From positions 1-5,887 of the forward strand of contig DAHXOQ010000185.1 of NCBI GenBank assembly GCA_027364815.1: a stretch of DNA of 5,887 bases, written 5' to 3'. Of this stretch, positions 1 through 5,792 are shown one piece after another. Position numbers and translations under genes: made by a program. The notes under the pieces were generated by a model. The model made no database searches. It was not told where the DNA came from and worked only from the letters and a program-made list of their open reading frames with translations. The DNA is from Acidobacteriaceae bacterium (GTDB taxonomy: Bacteria; Acidobacteriota; Terriglobia; Terriglobales; Acidobacteriaceae). How positions within the stretch are numbered: the stretch's first letter is position 1; each line of letters starts with the position of its first letter.

Positions 1-513
1 GCTGAAGAAGGCGCGGACGCCGATGGCGTGAAGATGACAGAGGAGGGCAGGGAGGTCGGCGGTGGAGTTGAGCGCGGAGATTTTTGCGAGTTCGGGCTGT
101 AGTGAGGCGAGACCGATTTTGTTGAGGGTGGCAGTGTCCATGCAGCTTGCGTATTCGTCACCGACTTTTTGCTCATTAGGAGTGCGAGTGGCTGAAGGGG
201 CGGAGACAGTTTCGAGGATCTGTCGCAGATGGAGCTGATTGAGCTCGTGGAGCTCGGTGAAGCGGCCGTAGCTGGTCTGGTCGGCTGGAAGAGGATTCTG
301 CTTGAACCAGCCGTTGCAACTGAATTTGTAGAAGTTGTCGCATGGGTCGACGGATTTGTCGATGAGTGTGGGGTCAAAGACGCGCAATTCAGGCGCGGGC
401 TTAGCAGCGGCGGGAGCGGGGATGGTTTGACCGATGAGATGCGCAGTGAAAATGGCGAGAGTCAGCGCTATGGCTAAAGAAGAGAGGCGTGAGATGGATT
501 GAGCTTTGGACAT
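1..513 (-). CDS. M13 family (neprilysin/PepO-like) metallopeptidase, N-terminal part, cut by window edge
   Basis: This frame stays open from an ATG at 513 to the left edge, giving 171 residues of a longer protein (the family is usually about 670-700). Residues 1-29 look like a Sec signal peptide: K3 and R9, then a hydrophobic run around 12-28. There is no lipobox cysteine, so the protein is probably periplasmic or secreted. Residues 54-85 carry the M13 N-terminal signature, with VDPCDNFYKFSCNGW (55-69) followed by NPLPADQTSYGRF (73-85). KVGDEYASCMD (116-126) is the next conserved block. Cys58, Cys66 and Cys124 fit the family's disulfide cysteines. The catalytic HExxH and the downstream zinc-ligand glutamate lie outside the window, so activity cannot be judged. 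M13 enzymes cleave peptides on the N-terminal side of hydrophobic residues. No Shine-Dalgarno sequence precedes the ATG, but no other in-frame start suits the signal peptide. The gene is divergent from ndk. Confidence 0.93.
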   Translation of the reverse strand, partial: MSKAQSISRLSSLAIALTLAIFTAHLIGQTIPAPAAAKPAPELRVFDPTLIDKSVDPCDNFYKFSCNGWFKQNPLPADQTSYGRFTELHELNQLHLRQILETVSAPSATRTPNEQKVGDEYASCMDTATLNKIGLASLQPELAKISALNSTADLPALLCHLHAIGVRAFFS

Positions 514-560
514 GGGAACCAATTTATCAGATGGATGGTAGGTTGGGCAGTGTGGAGTGC

Positions 561-590
561 TTGGGAGAAGAATGTGGCTGCAATTACAAT
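561..590 (+). promoter_or_regulatory. Candidate sigma70-type promoter of ndk
   Basis: TTGGGA (561-566) and TACAAT (585-590) are separated by 18 bases and match the -35 and -10 consensus reasonably well (TTGACA and TATAAT). Transcription would start near 597, leaving a 5' leader of about 32 bases ahead of the ndk GTG. It is the best promoter match in the 115-bp divergent spacer. The call rests on consensus matching only, and promoter preferences in this presumed lineage are not well known to me. Confidence 0.4.
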
Positions 591-598
591 GGACAATG

Positions 599-613
599 GA
601 GAGCAGAGCTCTC
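599..613 (+). other. Small hairpin in the ndk leader, next to the ribosome binding site
   Basis: GAGAGC (599-604) and GCTCTC (608-613) are perfect 6-base arms around the 3-base loop AGA. The hairpin ends 3 bases before the AGGAG ribosome binding site (617-621). It would sit at the very 5' end of the transcript if the candidate promoter is right. It could stabilise the messenger or influence ribosome access. An inverted repeat of this size can also occur by chance. Confidence 0.35.
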
Positions 614-628
614 ACGAGGAGTTAACAC

Positions 629-1045
629 GTGTCACAAAGAACTTTCAGTATTGTGAAGCCGGACGCATTCCGCAAAGGGTTCACTGGGGCCATTCTTGCA
701 GAGATGGCGAAGGCCGGATTCAAAGTTGTTGCCATCAAGAAGGCGTCGATTTCAAAGGTCCAGGCGGCGGGATTCTATGCCGTTCATAAGGAGCGCCCGT
801 TTTTTGATTCCCTGACGACGTTCATGAGCTCCGGACCGATTGTGTTGATGGTTTTGGAGAAGGAAAATGCGATTGCCGATCTGAGGAAGTTGATGGGCGC
901 AACGAACCCGGCGAATGCCGAAGATGGCACGCTGCGCAAGTTGTTTGCGGCTTCCATCGAGGAGAACGCAGTGCATGGCTCTGATGCTGAGGATACTGCC
1001 GCGTTTGAGATTGGGTACTGGTTCGCGGGGTATGAACTGGTTTAG
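629..1045 (+). CDS. ndk: Nucleoside diphosphate kinase
   Basis: The product is 138 residues, close to the usual length for bacterial Ndk. It transfers the gamma phosphate from ATP to other nucleoside diphosphates through a phosphohistidine intermediate in the cytoplasm, balancing the NTP and dNTP pools. Landmarks in order are FSIVKPDA with Lys10, GFYAVH with Tyr50, R86, GATNPANAEDGT (90-101) with Thr92, R103, Asn113, and the active-site block NAVHGSD with His116. All expected catalytic and nucleotide-binding residues are present. The start is GTG at 629, because AGGAG (617-621) lies 7 bases upstream and the protein then begins in family register (MSQRTFSIVKPD). The serine often found after HGSD is alanine here (Ala120), which lies outside the core catalytic set. 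The gene appears monocistronic: it has its own candidate promoter and is followed 21 bases later by a strong terminator. Confidence 0.98.
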   Translation: MSQRTFSIVKPDAFRKGFTGAILAEMAKAGFKVVAIKKASISKVQAAGFYAVHKERPFFDSLTTFMSSGPIVLMVLEKENAIADLRKLMGATNPANAEDGTLRKLFAASIEENAVHGSDAEDTAAFEIGYWFAGYELV

Positions 1046-1066
1046 CTTTTGAATGTTGGAAGTGAG

Positions 1067-1097
1067 AAGGCCGCCCACGTGGGCGGCCTTTTTCTTT
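1067..1097 (+). terminator. Rho-independent terminator of ndk (24-bp perfect palindrome plus T-run)
   Basis: AAGGCCGCCC (1067-1076) and GGGCGGCCTT (1081-1090) are perfect 10-bp arms. The central ACGT is itself palindromic, so the whole 24 bases are symmetric. On the plus strand the stem runs directly into TTTCTTT, giving a U-rich tail after the ndk stop. On the minus strand the same stem lies 41 bases past the yceH stop but lacks a good T-run, so it should stop yceH transcripts less well. Confidence 0.9.
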
Positions 1098-1131
1098 GTA
1101 TTGAGTCCGCAAGAAATCGTTTTGAGAGTAA

Positions 1132-1794
1132 TTAGTTTCCAGTTAATCTTTCAATTTTTTGTCGCAAAGATTCAAGTTCACTTTTTAACTCGGCGACGGT
1201 CGATTCCAGAGTGGTGATGCGCTCTTCATCTACACCTAGTGCAGTTGGCCTTGGAGTGGATGGAATGGTTGCAAGTGCGGCGGAGTCGATGGGGCCGCAG
1301 AGGAGATGAGCATAACGGGCTTCTTTGGTTCCGGGTTGGCGGGGTAGGATGGCGGCCATCGGTGGGGTTCGGTCGATGAGTTTTTGCAATCCGGCGAGGA
1401 CGGCGGAGATTTCGTCGAAGCGGTGGATGCGCTCGGTGCGGTTGCGCAGTTCGCCTGTGGTTTGAGGGCCGCGGAGTATGAGAACGCAGAGAAGAGCAGA
1501 TTCGGCGCGTGTGAGGTTGGAGTACTCTCCCCAAAGGTGCTCATACTTTGCGACACGTCCTTCGGAGTTGCGCGCGACCCCGGCGAGATTCTTTGCTTCG
1601 AGTCCGTGGATCGCCTGGCGGACGTCTTCTTCGTCCAGGGTCATAACGGGTTCACGATTGGAACGTTGATTAGCAGCGTTTTGGAGGGCGTTGAGGCTGA
1701 GTGGATAATACTCCGGCGTGGTGGCTTCTTTTTCCATGAGTGCGCCTAGAACGCGAGCTTCGTATGTGGTGAGGTGCATGGTTGCGTCAGTCAT
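1132..1794 (-). CDS. yceH: YceH/DUF480 family protein (UPF0502), tandem winged-helix
   Basis: This 220-residue protein carries the DUF480/UPF0502 signature: EARVLGALMEKEATTPEYYP (12-31), then LSLNALQNAANQRSNREPV (32-50). Such proteins fold as two winged-helix domains, here about residues 8-85 and 95-165, so a DNA-binding or regulatory role is usual to suppose. The molecular function remains unestablished. The last 30 residues (about 188-217) show a leucine/isoleucine heptad pattern (ITTLESTVAELKSELESLRQ), which suggests a short coiled coil for dimerisation, as in E. coli YceH. The start at 1794 (MTDATMHLTTYEARV) has only a weak, distant AAGG upstream. Met6 is an alternative start and would remove nothing conserved. 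The gene is convergent with ndk and divergent from the aldo/keto reductase, with an 84-bp shared upstream spacer. It looks intact and in frame throughout. Confidence 0.93.
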   Translation of the reverse strand: MTDATMHLTTYEARVLGALMEKEATTPEYYPLSLNALQNAANQRSNREPVMTLDEEDVRQAIHGLEAKNLAGVARNSEGRVAKYEHLWGEYSNLTRAESALLCVLILRGPQTTGELRNRTERIHRFDEISAVLAGLQKLIDRTPPMAAILPRQPGTKEARYAHLLCGPIDSAALATIPSTPRPTALGVDEERITTLESTVAELKSELESLRQKIERLTGN

Positions 1795-1878
1795 GTTGGA
1801 AGGGCCTTATCTGTTCTGTCGGAATGAGAGCAGGATGATTCTATTTTACAGACCGCAAAGTACAGCTCAGGGATTACG
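1795..1878. promoter_or_regulatory. Divergent upstream region shared by yceH and the aldo/keto reductase
   Basis: This 84-bp spacer must hold the 5' signals of both flanking genes if each is transcribed on its own. Its centre is AT-rich (ATTCTATTTTACAG, about 1848-1861). Read on the minus strand this contains TAAAAT and TAGAAT, either of which could be a -10 element for yceH, but neither has a good -35 partner. On the plus strand I see no convincing promoter pair for the reductase. No clear operator repeat is visible. Confidence 0.3.
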
Positions 1879-2907
1879 ATGTTTAGTATGGAAAAGACTG
1901 CGATGGAGAAGATCAGGATTGCTGGTGTTGAGGTTTCTCGCTTTGGGCTGGGGACTTGGGCCATTGGCGGGACGGAGTGGGGCGCGGTCAGTGATGAGGA
2001 TGCGATTGCCACAATGATTGGCGCAGTGGAGCGCGGGATTAACCTGATTGATACGGCACCGATCTATGGGCGCGGTCGGTCAGAGGGGTTGCTGGGGAGG
2101 GCGATCCGCGCGCATGGACGTCGCGAGGATTTTTATATTGCGACCAAGACTGGGCTTGATTGGAGCGGCGATGGGGTGGTGGCAAACTCGACACCGAAAC
2201 GGCTGCGCGAGGAAATTGAGGCGAGTTTGCGGCGGTTAAGTGTGGAGTGGATTGATTTGTACCAGGTGCATTGGCCAGATACGGTGACTCCGATTGAGGA
2301 GACAGCTGAAGTGCTGGCTGGATTTGTGCACGAAGGGAAGGTTCGGGCGCTGGGGGTGAGCAATTTTTCTGTGGCGCAGATGGAGGCATTTGGCAAGGTT
2401 GCGCCGGTGCGGTCGAATCAGCCGCCCTTCAATATTTTTGAGCGTGAAATTGAGCAGGCGCATGGTGGTGAGGAAGCGGTGTTGCCGTGGTGCGCGGCGC
2501 ATGGAATGGCGGTTCTGACGTACAGTTCGCTGTGCCGGAGCTTGCTGGCCGGGCGGGTAAGGCGTGGGATGAAATTTGAAGCAGGCGATGTGCGCAGTGT
2601 GGATCCGAAGTTTATTGAGCCGCGGTTTGGACAATATATGAACGCGGTTGAAGGGATTGAAAAATTCGCGCGCGAGAATTTTGGAAAGACGGTGCTGGAG
2701 TTTGCGGCGCGGTGGGTACTGGACCGGCCCGGAGTGAGCGTGGCGCTGTGGGGTGCGAAGCGGCCGGAGCAACTGGATGCGATTCAGGGTGCACTTGGTT
2801 GGCGGATTGATCACGATGCGATGGAAGAAGTGGACAGGATTGTGGCAGAGTGCGTGAAAGATCCTGTGGGTCCGGAGTATTTGACGCCGGGAGTCAGGAA
2901 AACATAA
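1879..2907 (+). CDS. Aldo/keto reductase (NADPH-dependent, (beta/alpha)8 barrel)
   Basis: The product is 342 residues, normal for the aldo/keto reductase superfamily, and should reduce aldehydes or ketones with NADPH in the cytoplasm. The catalytic tetrad is complete: Asp58 and Tyr63 in NLIDTAPIYG, Lys90 in YIATKTG, and His131 in YQVHWPD. GVSNFS (159-164) and the cofactor-binding C-terminal segment VALWGAKRPEQL (288-299) are also typical. The tyrosine that often stacks on the nicotinamide in the QxxYN segment appears as phenylalanine (QPPFNIFER, 181-189). The overall pattern resembles IolS/YghZ-type enzymes rather than the shorter 2,5-diketogluconate reductases. The substrate cannot be read from the sequence. 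The ATG at 1879 is favoured because AGGGA (1869-1873) lies 5 bases upstream. Met4 and Met9 are in-frame alternatives, and the conserved domain starts at about residue 10. The gene is a single unit between a divergent and a convergent neighbour. Confidence 0.96.
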   Translation: MFSMEKTAMEKIRIAGVEVSRFGLGTWAIGGTEWGAVSDEDAIATMIGAVERGINLIDTAPIYGRGRSEGLLGRAIRAHGRREDFYIATKTGLDWSGDGVVANSTPKRLREEIEASLRRLSVEWIDLYQVHWPDTVTPIEETAEVLAGFVHEGKVRALGVSNFSVAQMEAFGKVAPVRSNQPPFNIFEREIEQAHGGEEAVLPWCAAHGMAVLTYSSLCRSLLAGRVRRGMKFEAGDVRSVDPKFIEPRFGQYMNAVEGIEKFARENFGKTVLEFAARWVLDRPGVSVALWGAKRPEQLDAIQGALGWRIDHDAMEEVDRIVAECVKDPVGPEYLTPGVRKT

Positions 2908-2929
2908 CCAACTAATTGAAAACTAGTAT

Positions 2930-2972
2930 CAAAAGCAACGGGACAGGCGAAGTGCCTGTCCCGTTGCTTTTG
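2930..2972. terminator. Bidirectional terminator hairpin between convergent genes
   Basis: Two perfect 19-bp arms (2930-2948 and 2954-2972) flank a 5-base loop, GAAGT. The outer ends are A-rich on the left and T-rich on the right (CAAAAGC and GCTTTTG), so the stem offers a short U-run in both directions. It lies 22 bases after the reductase stop and 13 bases beyond the stop of the outer-membrane protein on the other strand. It very likely ends both transcripts. Confidence 0.9.
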
Positions 2973-2985
2973 GTAGTGGAAATGA

Positions 2986-3714
2986 TCAACGCTTCTTTTT
3001 GAATTTGTACTCGACGCCAACGGAGATAGCGAAGTTGAAGTTGTTGTAGCTGCCGGCTGGTACGGTAGTGCTGGATTGGTAGTTAGTTTTGAAGCGTGTC
3101 CAGATAGCATCGGGTGTGATGCGGAAAACCCATTGCGGTGAGCGGTTCAGATCGATGTGGCCGCCGATGACCCCAGCAGGTGCAAAGCCATTACTGTAAA
3201 AACCGACGAGGCTGCGCGGAGTGTTGCGCAAATCCTGCTCGAAGTTACCGTAAGCACCGCCGAACATGGCGTGTGCGATGAAGGCTCCGTGCTTGTTGTG
3301 CGGCCCGAGCCACTCAGGGCCAGCCACGAAGATGTTCTCACTGACGAAGGGGCCGGCAATGCTGTAAGGCGGCAAGTGGGCTGCTGGTGGCGCTCCGGTG
3401 GTGCCGAGGTAGTAGCGTGTGTTGCCTTCGATTGCGAGATTGCGGGTTAACCAGTAAGAGCCGGAGAGGTCGAGACCGCCGAGGTCGGTGCCATAGACGG
3501 CGTTCGGGCCGGGCATGAAGCGCGTGTATGCAGCGCCGATCGAGACGTCGTAGCGGTTGTCGTAGCGAACGTTAGCGAGCGGGTCTGAGGCGACGTAGGT
3601 GCCGTTGGCGCTGGTCTGGTTCTGCGCGGTTACCTGCGCACGGGCTGTGGTTGTCAGGGAGACTAAAGTCGCCATGAAAAGGATTGCTATGAATAAACTC
3701 TTTGAAAGACGCAT
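2986..3714 (-). CDS. Outer-membrane beta-barrel protein (OmpA/OmpW-like fold, about 8 strands)
   Basis: From the ATG at 3714 the protein is 242 residues. It begins with a clear signal peptide: R2 and K5, a hydrophobic stretch at about 7-20, and TTTARA|Q giving likely cleavage after residue 26. The mature part alternates polar and aromatic or hydrophobic residues in about eight strands: near 55-66, 79-90, 93-103, 122-133, 143-158, 172-187, 193-206 and 224-238. This is typical of a small outer-membrane barrel. The last strand, NFNFAISVGVEYKF, has the terminal aromatic expected for Bam insertion, followed by a short KKKR tail. The frame continues upstream to 3825, but those 37 extra residues would precede the signal peptide and contain no export features, so I reject them. 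No good Shine-Dalgarno sequence precedes 3714; the preceding codon, GTG, is another possible start. No specific function can be assigned: a pore, adhesion or a structural role are all open. Confidence 0.85.
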   Translation of the reverse strand: MRLSKSLFIAILFMATLVSLTTTARAQVTAQNQTSANGTYVASDPLANVRYDNRYDVSIGAAYTRFMPGPNAVYGTDLGGLDLSGSYWLTRNLAIEGNTRYYLGTTGAPPAAHLPPYSIAGPFVSENIFVAGPEWLGPHNKHGAFIAHAMFGGAYGNFEQDLRNTPRSLVGFYSNGFAPAGVIGGHIDLNRSPQWVFRITPDAIWTRFKTNYQSSTTVPAGSYNNFNFAISVGVEYKFKKKR

Positions 3715-3869
3715 CACTTTGAAGCTTACAGGAGCGCACCCATCAGGGACAATGGCGGCGTTGCTGTCTTTCCTCCCTTTTGAACAGGTTCTGATGTTTA
3801 GACGCTGGAGTATGGGAAACTGCACCAGATTGGCAGCATTTTTGCAGCGTGATGAATGTGTAACGTCTT
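3715..3869 (-). other. Spacer upstream of the outer-membrane protein gene
   Basis: The 155 bases between the DUF218 gene and the barrel protein are long enough for a promoter, though I find no convincing -35/-10 pair. Read on the minus strand, a perfect ribosome-binding-like run GGGAGGA lies at 3777-3771, about 56 bases before the chosen ATG and with no start codon at proper spacing. A five-codon reading frame (ATG at 3743, TAA ending at 3726) follows it. These could belong to a leader, or be chance. Confidence 0.3.
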
Positions 3870-4544
3870 CTATAGTTCGCAGCTTTCGGTCCAGCGTGCG
3901 TAGAGGAGAAAGCGGAGGGTCTTGAGGAGTTCAATAGAGCCAGCGACTGACTCGAAGTTAGAAGCGTCAGAGCTCTGCGGTGGCGCAGGGTGGGTTCGCC
4001 ACTCAATTGGTAAGCGATCAAAGATGAGTCCAGCACGAGGCAAGTGGCTTGGGCTGGAGATGACTTCTGCAGAATGCCAGTCGTGCTCTTTCATGAGGCG
4101 GAGTGAGTAGCATGCGTTCTGCAAAGTGTCCTTCGCGTTGGGTTCGAGGAAGATGGCGGAAGCGGGGATGCCCTGTGCCTCGGCTACCTTGGCCATGACC
4201 TTGGCTTCGACATAGTTGTTATGCGCGGCACCTCCGGTGAGGATCAGACGAGGTGCGACGCCGCGCTCATACTCATGAACGGCCTCGGTAACTCGACTGA
4301 GTTGGGTAGGTGTGGGGTTGCCGTCGTCATCTGCCGGCATGCCGAGGACGATGATGACGTCAAAGTGCGTGGCCGCAGTGTTGCCGTGTGGAGCAAAGTG
4401 ACGTGCGATATAGGCCCAGATAAAGAGCGAGAAAATGGCGGCGATGGAGGCGAGAAGAAGCTTTGTGCGCAGGCGAAGAGATCGCTTGCTAGCTGAACGA
4501 GCTCTGGAGCCGGGCGAAGGGCGGGTTGTTCGAGTGATGGACAC
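3870..4544 (-). CDS. YdcF/SanA/ElyC-like DUF218 membrane-anchored protein
   Basis: From the GTG at 4544 the product is 224 residues. A basic N-terminus (about 1-27, rich in Arg, Ser and Lys) precedes one membrane helix (about 28-47, LLLASIAAIFSLFIWAYIA), so most of the protein should lie outside the cytoplasm. The DUF218 core shows DVIIVLGMP (62-70), RLILTGG (99-105), NNYVEAKVMA (109-118), FLEPNAKDTLQNA (132-144) and SSPSHLPRA (163-171), in the usual order of this Rossmann-like fold. E. coli relatives (SanA, ElyC) affect envelope permeability and peptidoglycan or lipid-carrier metabolism. The reaction for this group is not settled, so I give no enzymatic call. The frame extends to another GTG at 4562 with no ribosome binding site. 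The 4544 start has AGAGG (4557-4553) 8 bases upstream, so I prefer it. The gene follows the sugar transferase on the same strand by 85 bases and may be co-transcribed with it. Confidence 0.88.
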   Translation of the reverse strand: MSITRTTRPSPGSRARSASKRSLRLRTKLLLASIAAIFSLFIWAYIARHFAPHGNTAATHFDVIIVLGMPADDDGNPTPTQLSRVTEAVHEYERGVAPRLILTGGAAHNNYVEAKVMAKVAEAQGIPASAIFLEPNAKDTLQNACYSLRLMKEHDWHSAEVISSPSHLPRAGLIFDRLPIEWRTHPAPPQSSDASNFESVAGSIELLKTLRFLLYARWTESCEL

Positions 4545-4590
4545 AGCGGAAGCCTCTATCACTCAATTTAAATGATTCGAACGATTTGTC

Positions 4591-4614
4591 AGATGCACTG
4601 ATTGAGTTGCATCT
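4591..4614 (-). repeat. Inverted repeat between sugar transferase and DUF218 genes
   Basis: AGATGCA (4591-4597) and TGCATCT (4608-4614) form 7-bp arms around a 10-base loop, 15 bases past the sugar transferase stop. No T-run follows on the minus strand, so it is at best a weak or rho-assisted terminator. It may instead be an mRNA processing or stability element inside an operon. Confidence 0.3.
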
Positions 4615-4629
4615 CGAAGAGCAAGAAGT

Positions 4630-5466
4630 TCAATTTGCAAATTCCATTGCACGGCTTGATTCATGCTGGGCGGTCTGAATCTGAGCTATAGGCGGTATGT
4701 TTAGAATGCCGGGAAGAAGGACTGTTGGCACGCGTTCCGGAGCGAGGCAGGCGATGAACGTGTCAGCGATCAGTCTGAGGTCGCTGCGCAGGGTTGCCGC
4801 GCACATGTAGCGCGTGTCGAGATGCGTCTTGAGGGGCTGGATGTGCTGTGCGTAAAAAATATCCATGTCTTCAGGATGGATGGATTTCAGGATCTCTTCT
4901 TCATTACGGAACGCGAGAGTGGCTGCGCCGGTGAGTCCGGGGCGATACGGCATGTTATGAAGCGCTTCATATTGTGGAAGCTTGGGACGAGGGCCGACGA
5001 GGCTCATGTCGCCGCGCAGGATATTGAAGAACTGCGGCAGCTCGTCGAGTTTCAATTTGCGCAGCCAGCGTCCGGTGCGAGTAATGCGGGTGTCGCCATC
5101 GCGCGTGAGTCCAGGCCCAGATTTTCCCGGACTACAGGTCTCCATGCTCCGAAATTTGTAGATCCAGAAGAGGCGGCCGCCACGCCCGACCCGCTGTTGC
5201 ATGAAGAGGGCAGAGCCGTTTGAGGTAAGGCGCACGCATAGGGCGATCAAGAGCATGGGGATGGCGCACAGTGTCAGCATGAGGAGGGCAACGGAACAAT
5301 CGAAGATGCGGCGAGTGAGGGAAAGGCACCAAGCGCTGGCAGCTTCTTCAACGCGGTGCAAGGATGGATGCGGAGAGTAAGCGGATTTTGTTTGCACGCC
5401 TGAATGCAGGTATGAAGGCAGAGCCAGTTCAACGAAATTTAGTGAGGTGCAAGAAAGTGCTGCCAC
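4630..5466 (-). CDS. Sugar transferase (polyprenyl-phosphate glycosyl-1-phosphate transferase, PglC-type)
   Basis: This Bac_transf family enzyme moves a sugar-1-phosphate from a nucleotide sugar to undecaprenyl phosphate at the inner membrane, the first step of exopolysaccharide, O-antigen or glycan assembly. Numbered from the GTG at 5466 (278 residues), a hydrophobic helix at about 54-78 is followed by QQRVGRGG (90-97), YKFRSM (103-108), LKLDELPQFFNILRGD (138-153) with the catalytic Asp141-Glu142 pair, MSLVGPRP (154-161) and YRPGLTG (174-180). It lacks the extra N-terminal membrane domain of WcaJ-like proteins, so it is the short monotopic type, with a non-conserved tail of about 40 residues. 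The usual Ser-Pro of the membrane helix reads Ile69-Pro70. The frame is open to an ATG at 5619, but the added residues are unlike the family. GAGG (5478-5475) lies 8 bases before GTG 5466 and only 2 before ATG 5472, so 5466 is preferred and 5472 is possible. The sugar specificity is unknown. Confidence 0.92.
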   Translation of the reverse strand: MAALSCTSLNFVELALPSYLHSGVQTKSAYSPHPSLHRVEEAASAWCLSLTRRIFDCSVALLMLTLCAIPMLLIALCVRLTSNGSALFMQQRVGRGGRLFWIYKFRSMETCSPGKSGPGLTRDGDTRITRTGRWLRKLKLDELPQFFNILRGDMSLVGPRPKLPQYEALHNMPYRPGLTGAATLAFRNEEEILKSIHPEDMDIFYAQHIQPLKTHLDTRYMCAATLRSDLRLIADTFIACLAPERVPTVLLPGILNIPPIAQIQTAQHESSRAMEFAN

Positions 5467-5555
5467 GGGCATTACCTCAAACTGGTTTAATGCTGCGTAA
5501 ATAAAAGGACAATCAGCTGGGAGAAATTGAAACCAAAGCAGACGTACTAGCAGAA

Positions 5556-5605
5556 CACAAGTGATTTGTGAACTGCGATGCTTCAGTTGACAAGTGCTGA
5601 GCATC
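5556..5605 (-). repeat. Two adjacent inverted repeats in the sugar transferase leader
   Basis: CACAA (5556-5560) and TTGTG (5566-5570) flank the 5-base loop GTGAT. Seven bases on, GATGC-T-TCAG (5577-5586) pairs with CTGA-GCATC (5597-5605) as a 9-bp stem with one bulged T and a 10-base loop. Both lie about 90-140 bases before the preferred start. They could be operator-like sites or leader RNA structure. No known riboswitch class is recognisable. Confidence 0.3.
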
Positions 5606-5770
5606 ACTAGGGCTATCATCGGATTAATTTTTTAAATGTGGATATAGAATCATGGGTTAAATTGCATTGGCAACTGAAATGAAACCTAAAGGGGGAGTGA
5701 TTCCTTGTGTGGGAAAAATAAGAAGTGAGAAAGATTCAAATGTTTTCAAAAGTTTGCTGGGAAATCAGAA

Positions 5771-5792
5771 AGCCAGTTTTGAATAGCTGGCT
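5771..5792 (-). terminator. Possible weak terminator hairpin near right edge
   Basis: AGCCAG (5771-5776) and CTGGCT (5787-5792) form 6-bp arms around a 10-base loop. Read on the minus strand the stem is followed by TTCTGATTT, a modest U-rich tail. It would suit a minus-strand gene ending just upstream, near 5812 or 5852, but no such gene can be identified here. Confidence 0.25.

Noticed and set aside
229..477. Plus-strand open frame of 82 codons
   Set aside because: It lies antisense to the M13 peptidase, whose signal peptide and family signature are unmistakable. The plus-strand translation shows no domain, and no ribosome binding site was seen.
499..789. Plus-strand open frame overlapping the ndk start
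   Set aside because: It overlaps ndk in another frame and crosses the divergent spacer. Ndk has the strong ribosome binding site and full family conservation.
2236..2814. Long minus-strand open frame (192 codons) inside the aldo/keto reductase
   Set aside because: It is antisense to a complete, motif-bearing reductase. Its translation is rich in Arg, His and Pro with no domain pattern, as expected from the reverse strand of a coding GC-rich gene.
3741..3796. Inverted repeat CATCAG/CTGATG considered as a riboswitch stem
   Set aside because: The arms are only 6 bp with 44 bases between, and the inner sequence matches no riboswitch consensus I know. A chance match is likely.
3715..3825. N-terminal extension of the outer-membrane protein to the ATG at 3825
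   Set aside because: It would place 37 non-export-like residues before a textbook signal peptide, which would block normal Sec targeting.
4822..5223. Plus-strand open frame of 133 codons
   Set aside because: It is antisense to the conserved core of the sugar transferase and shows no recognisable family feature.
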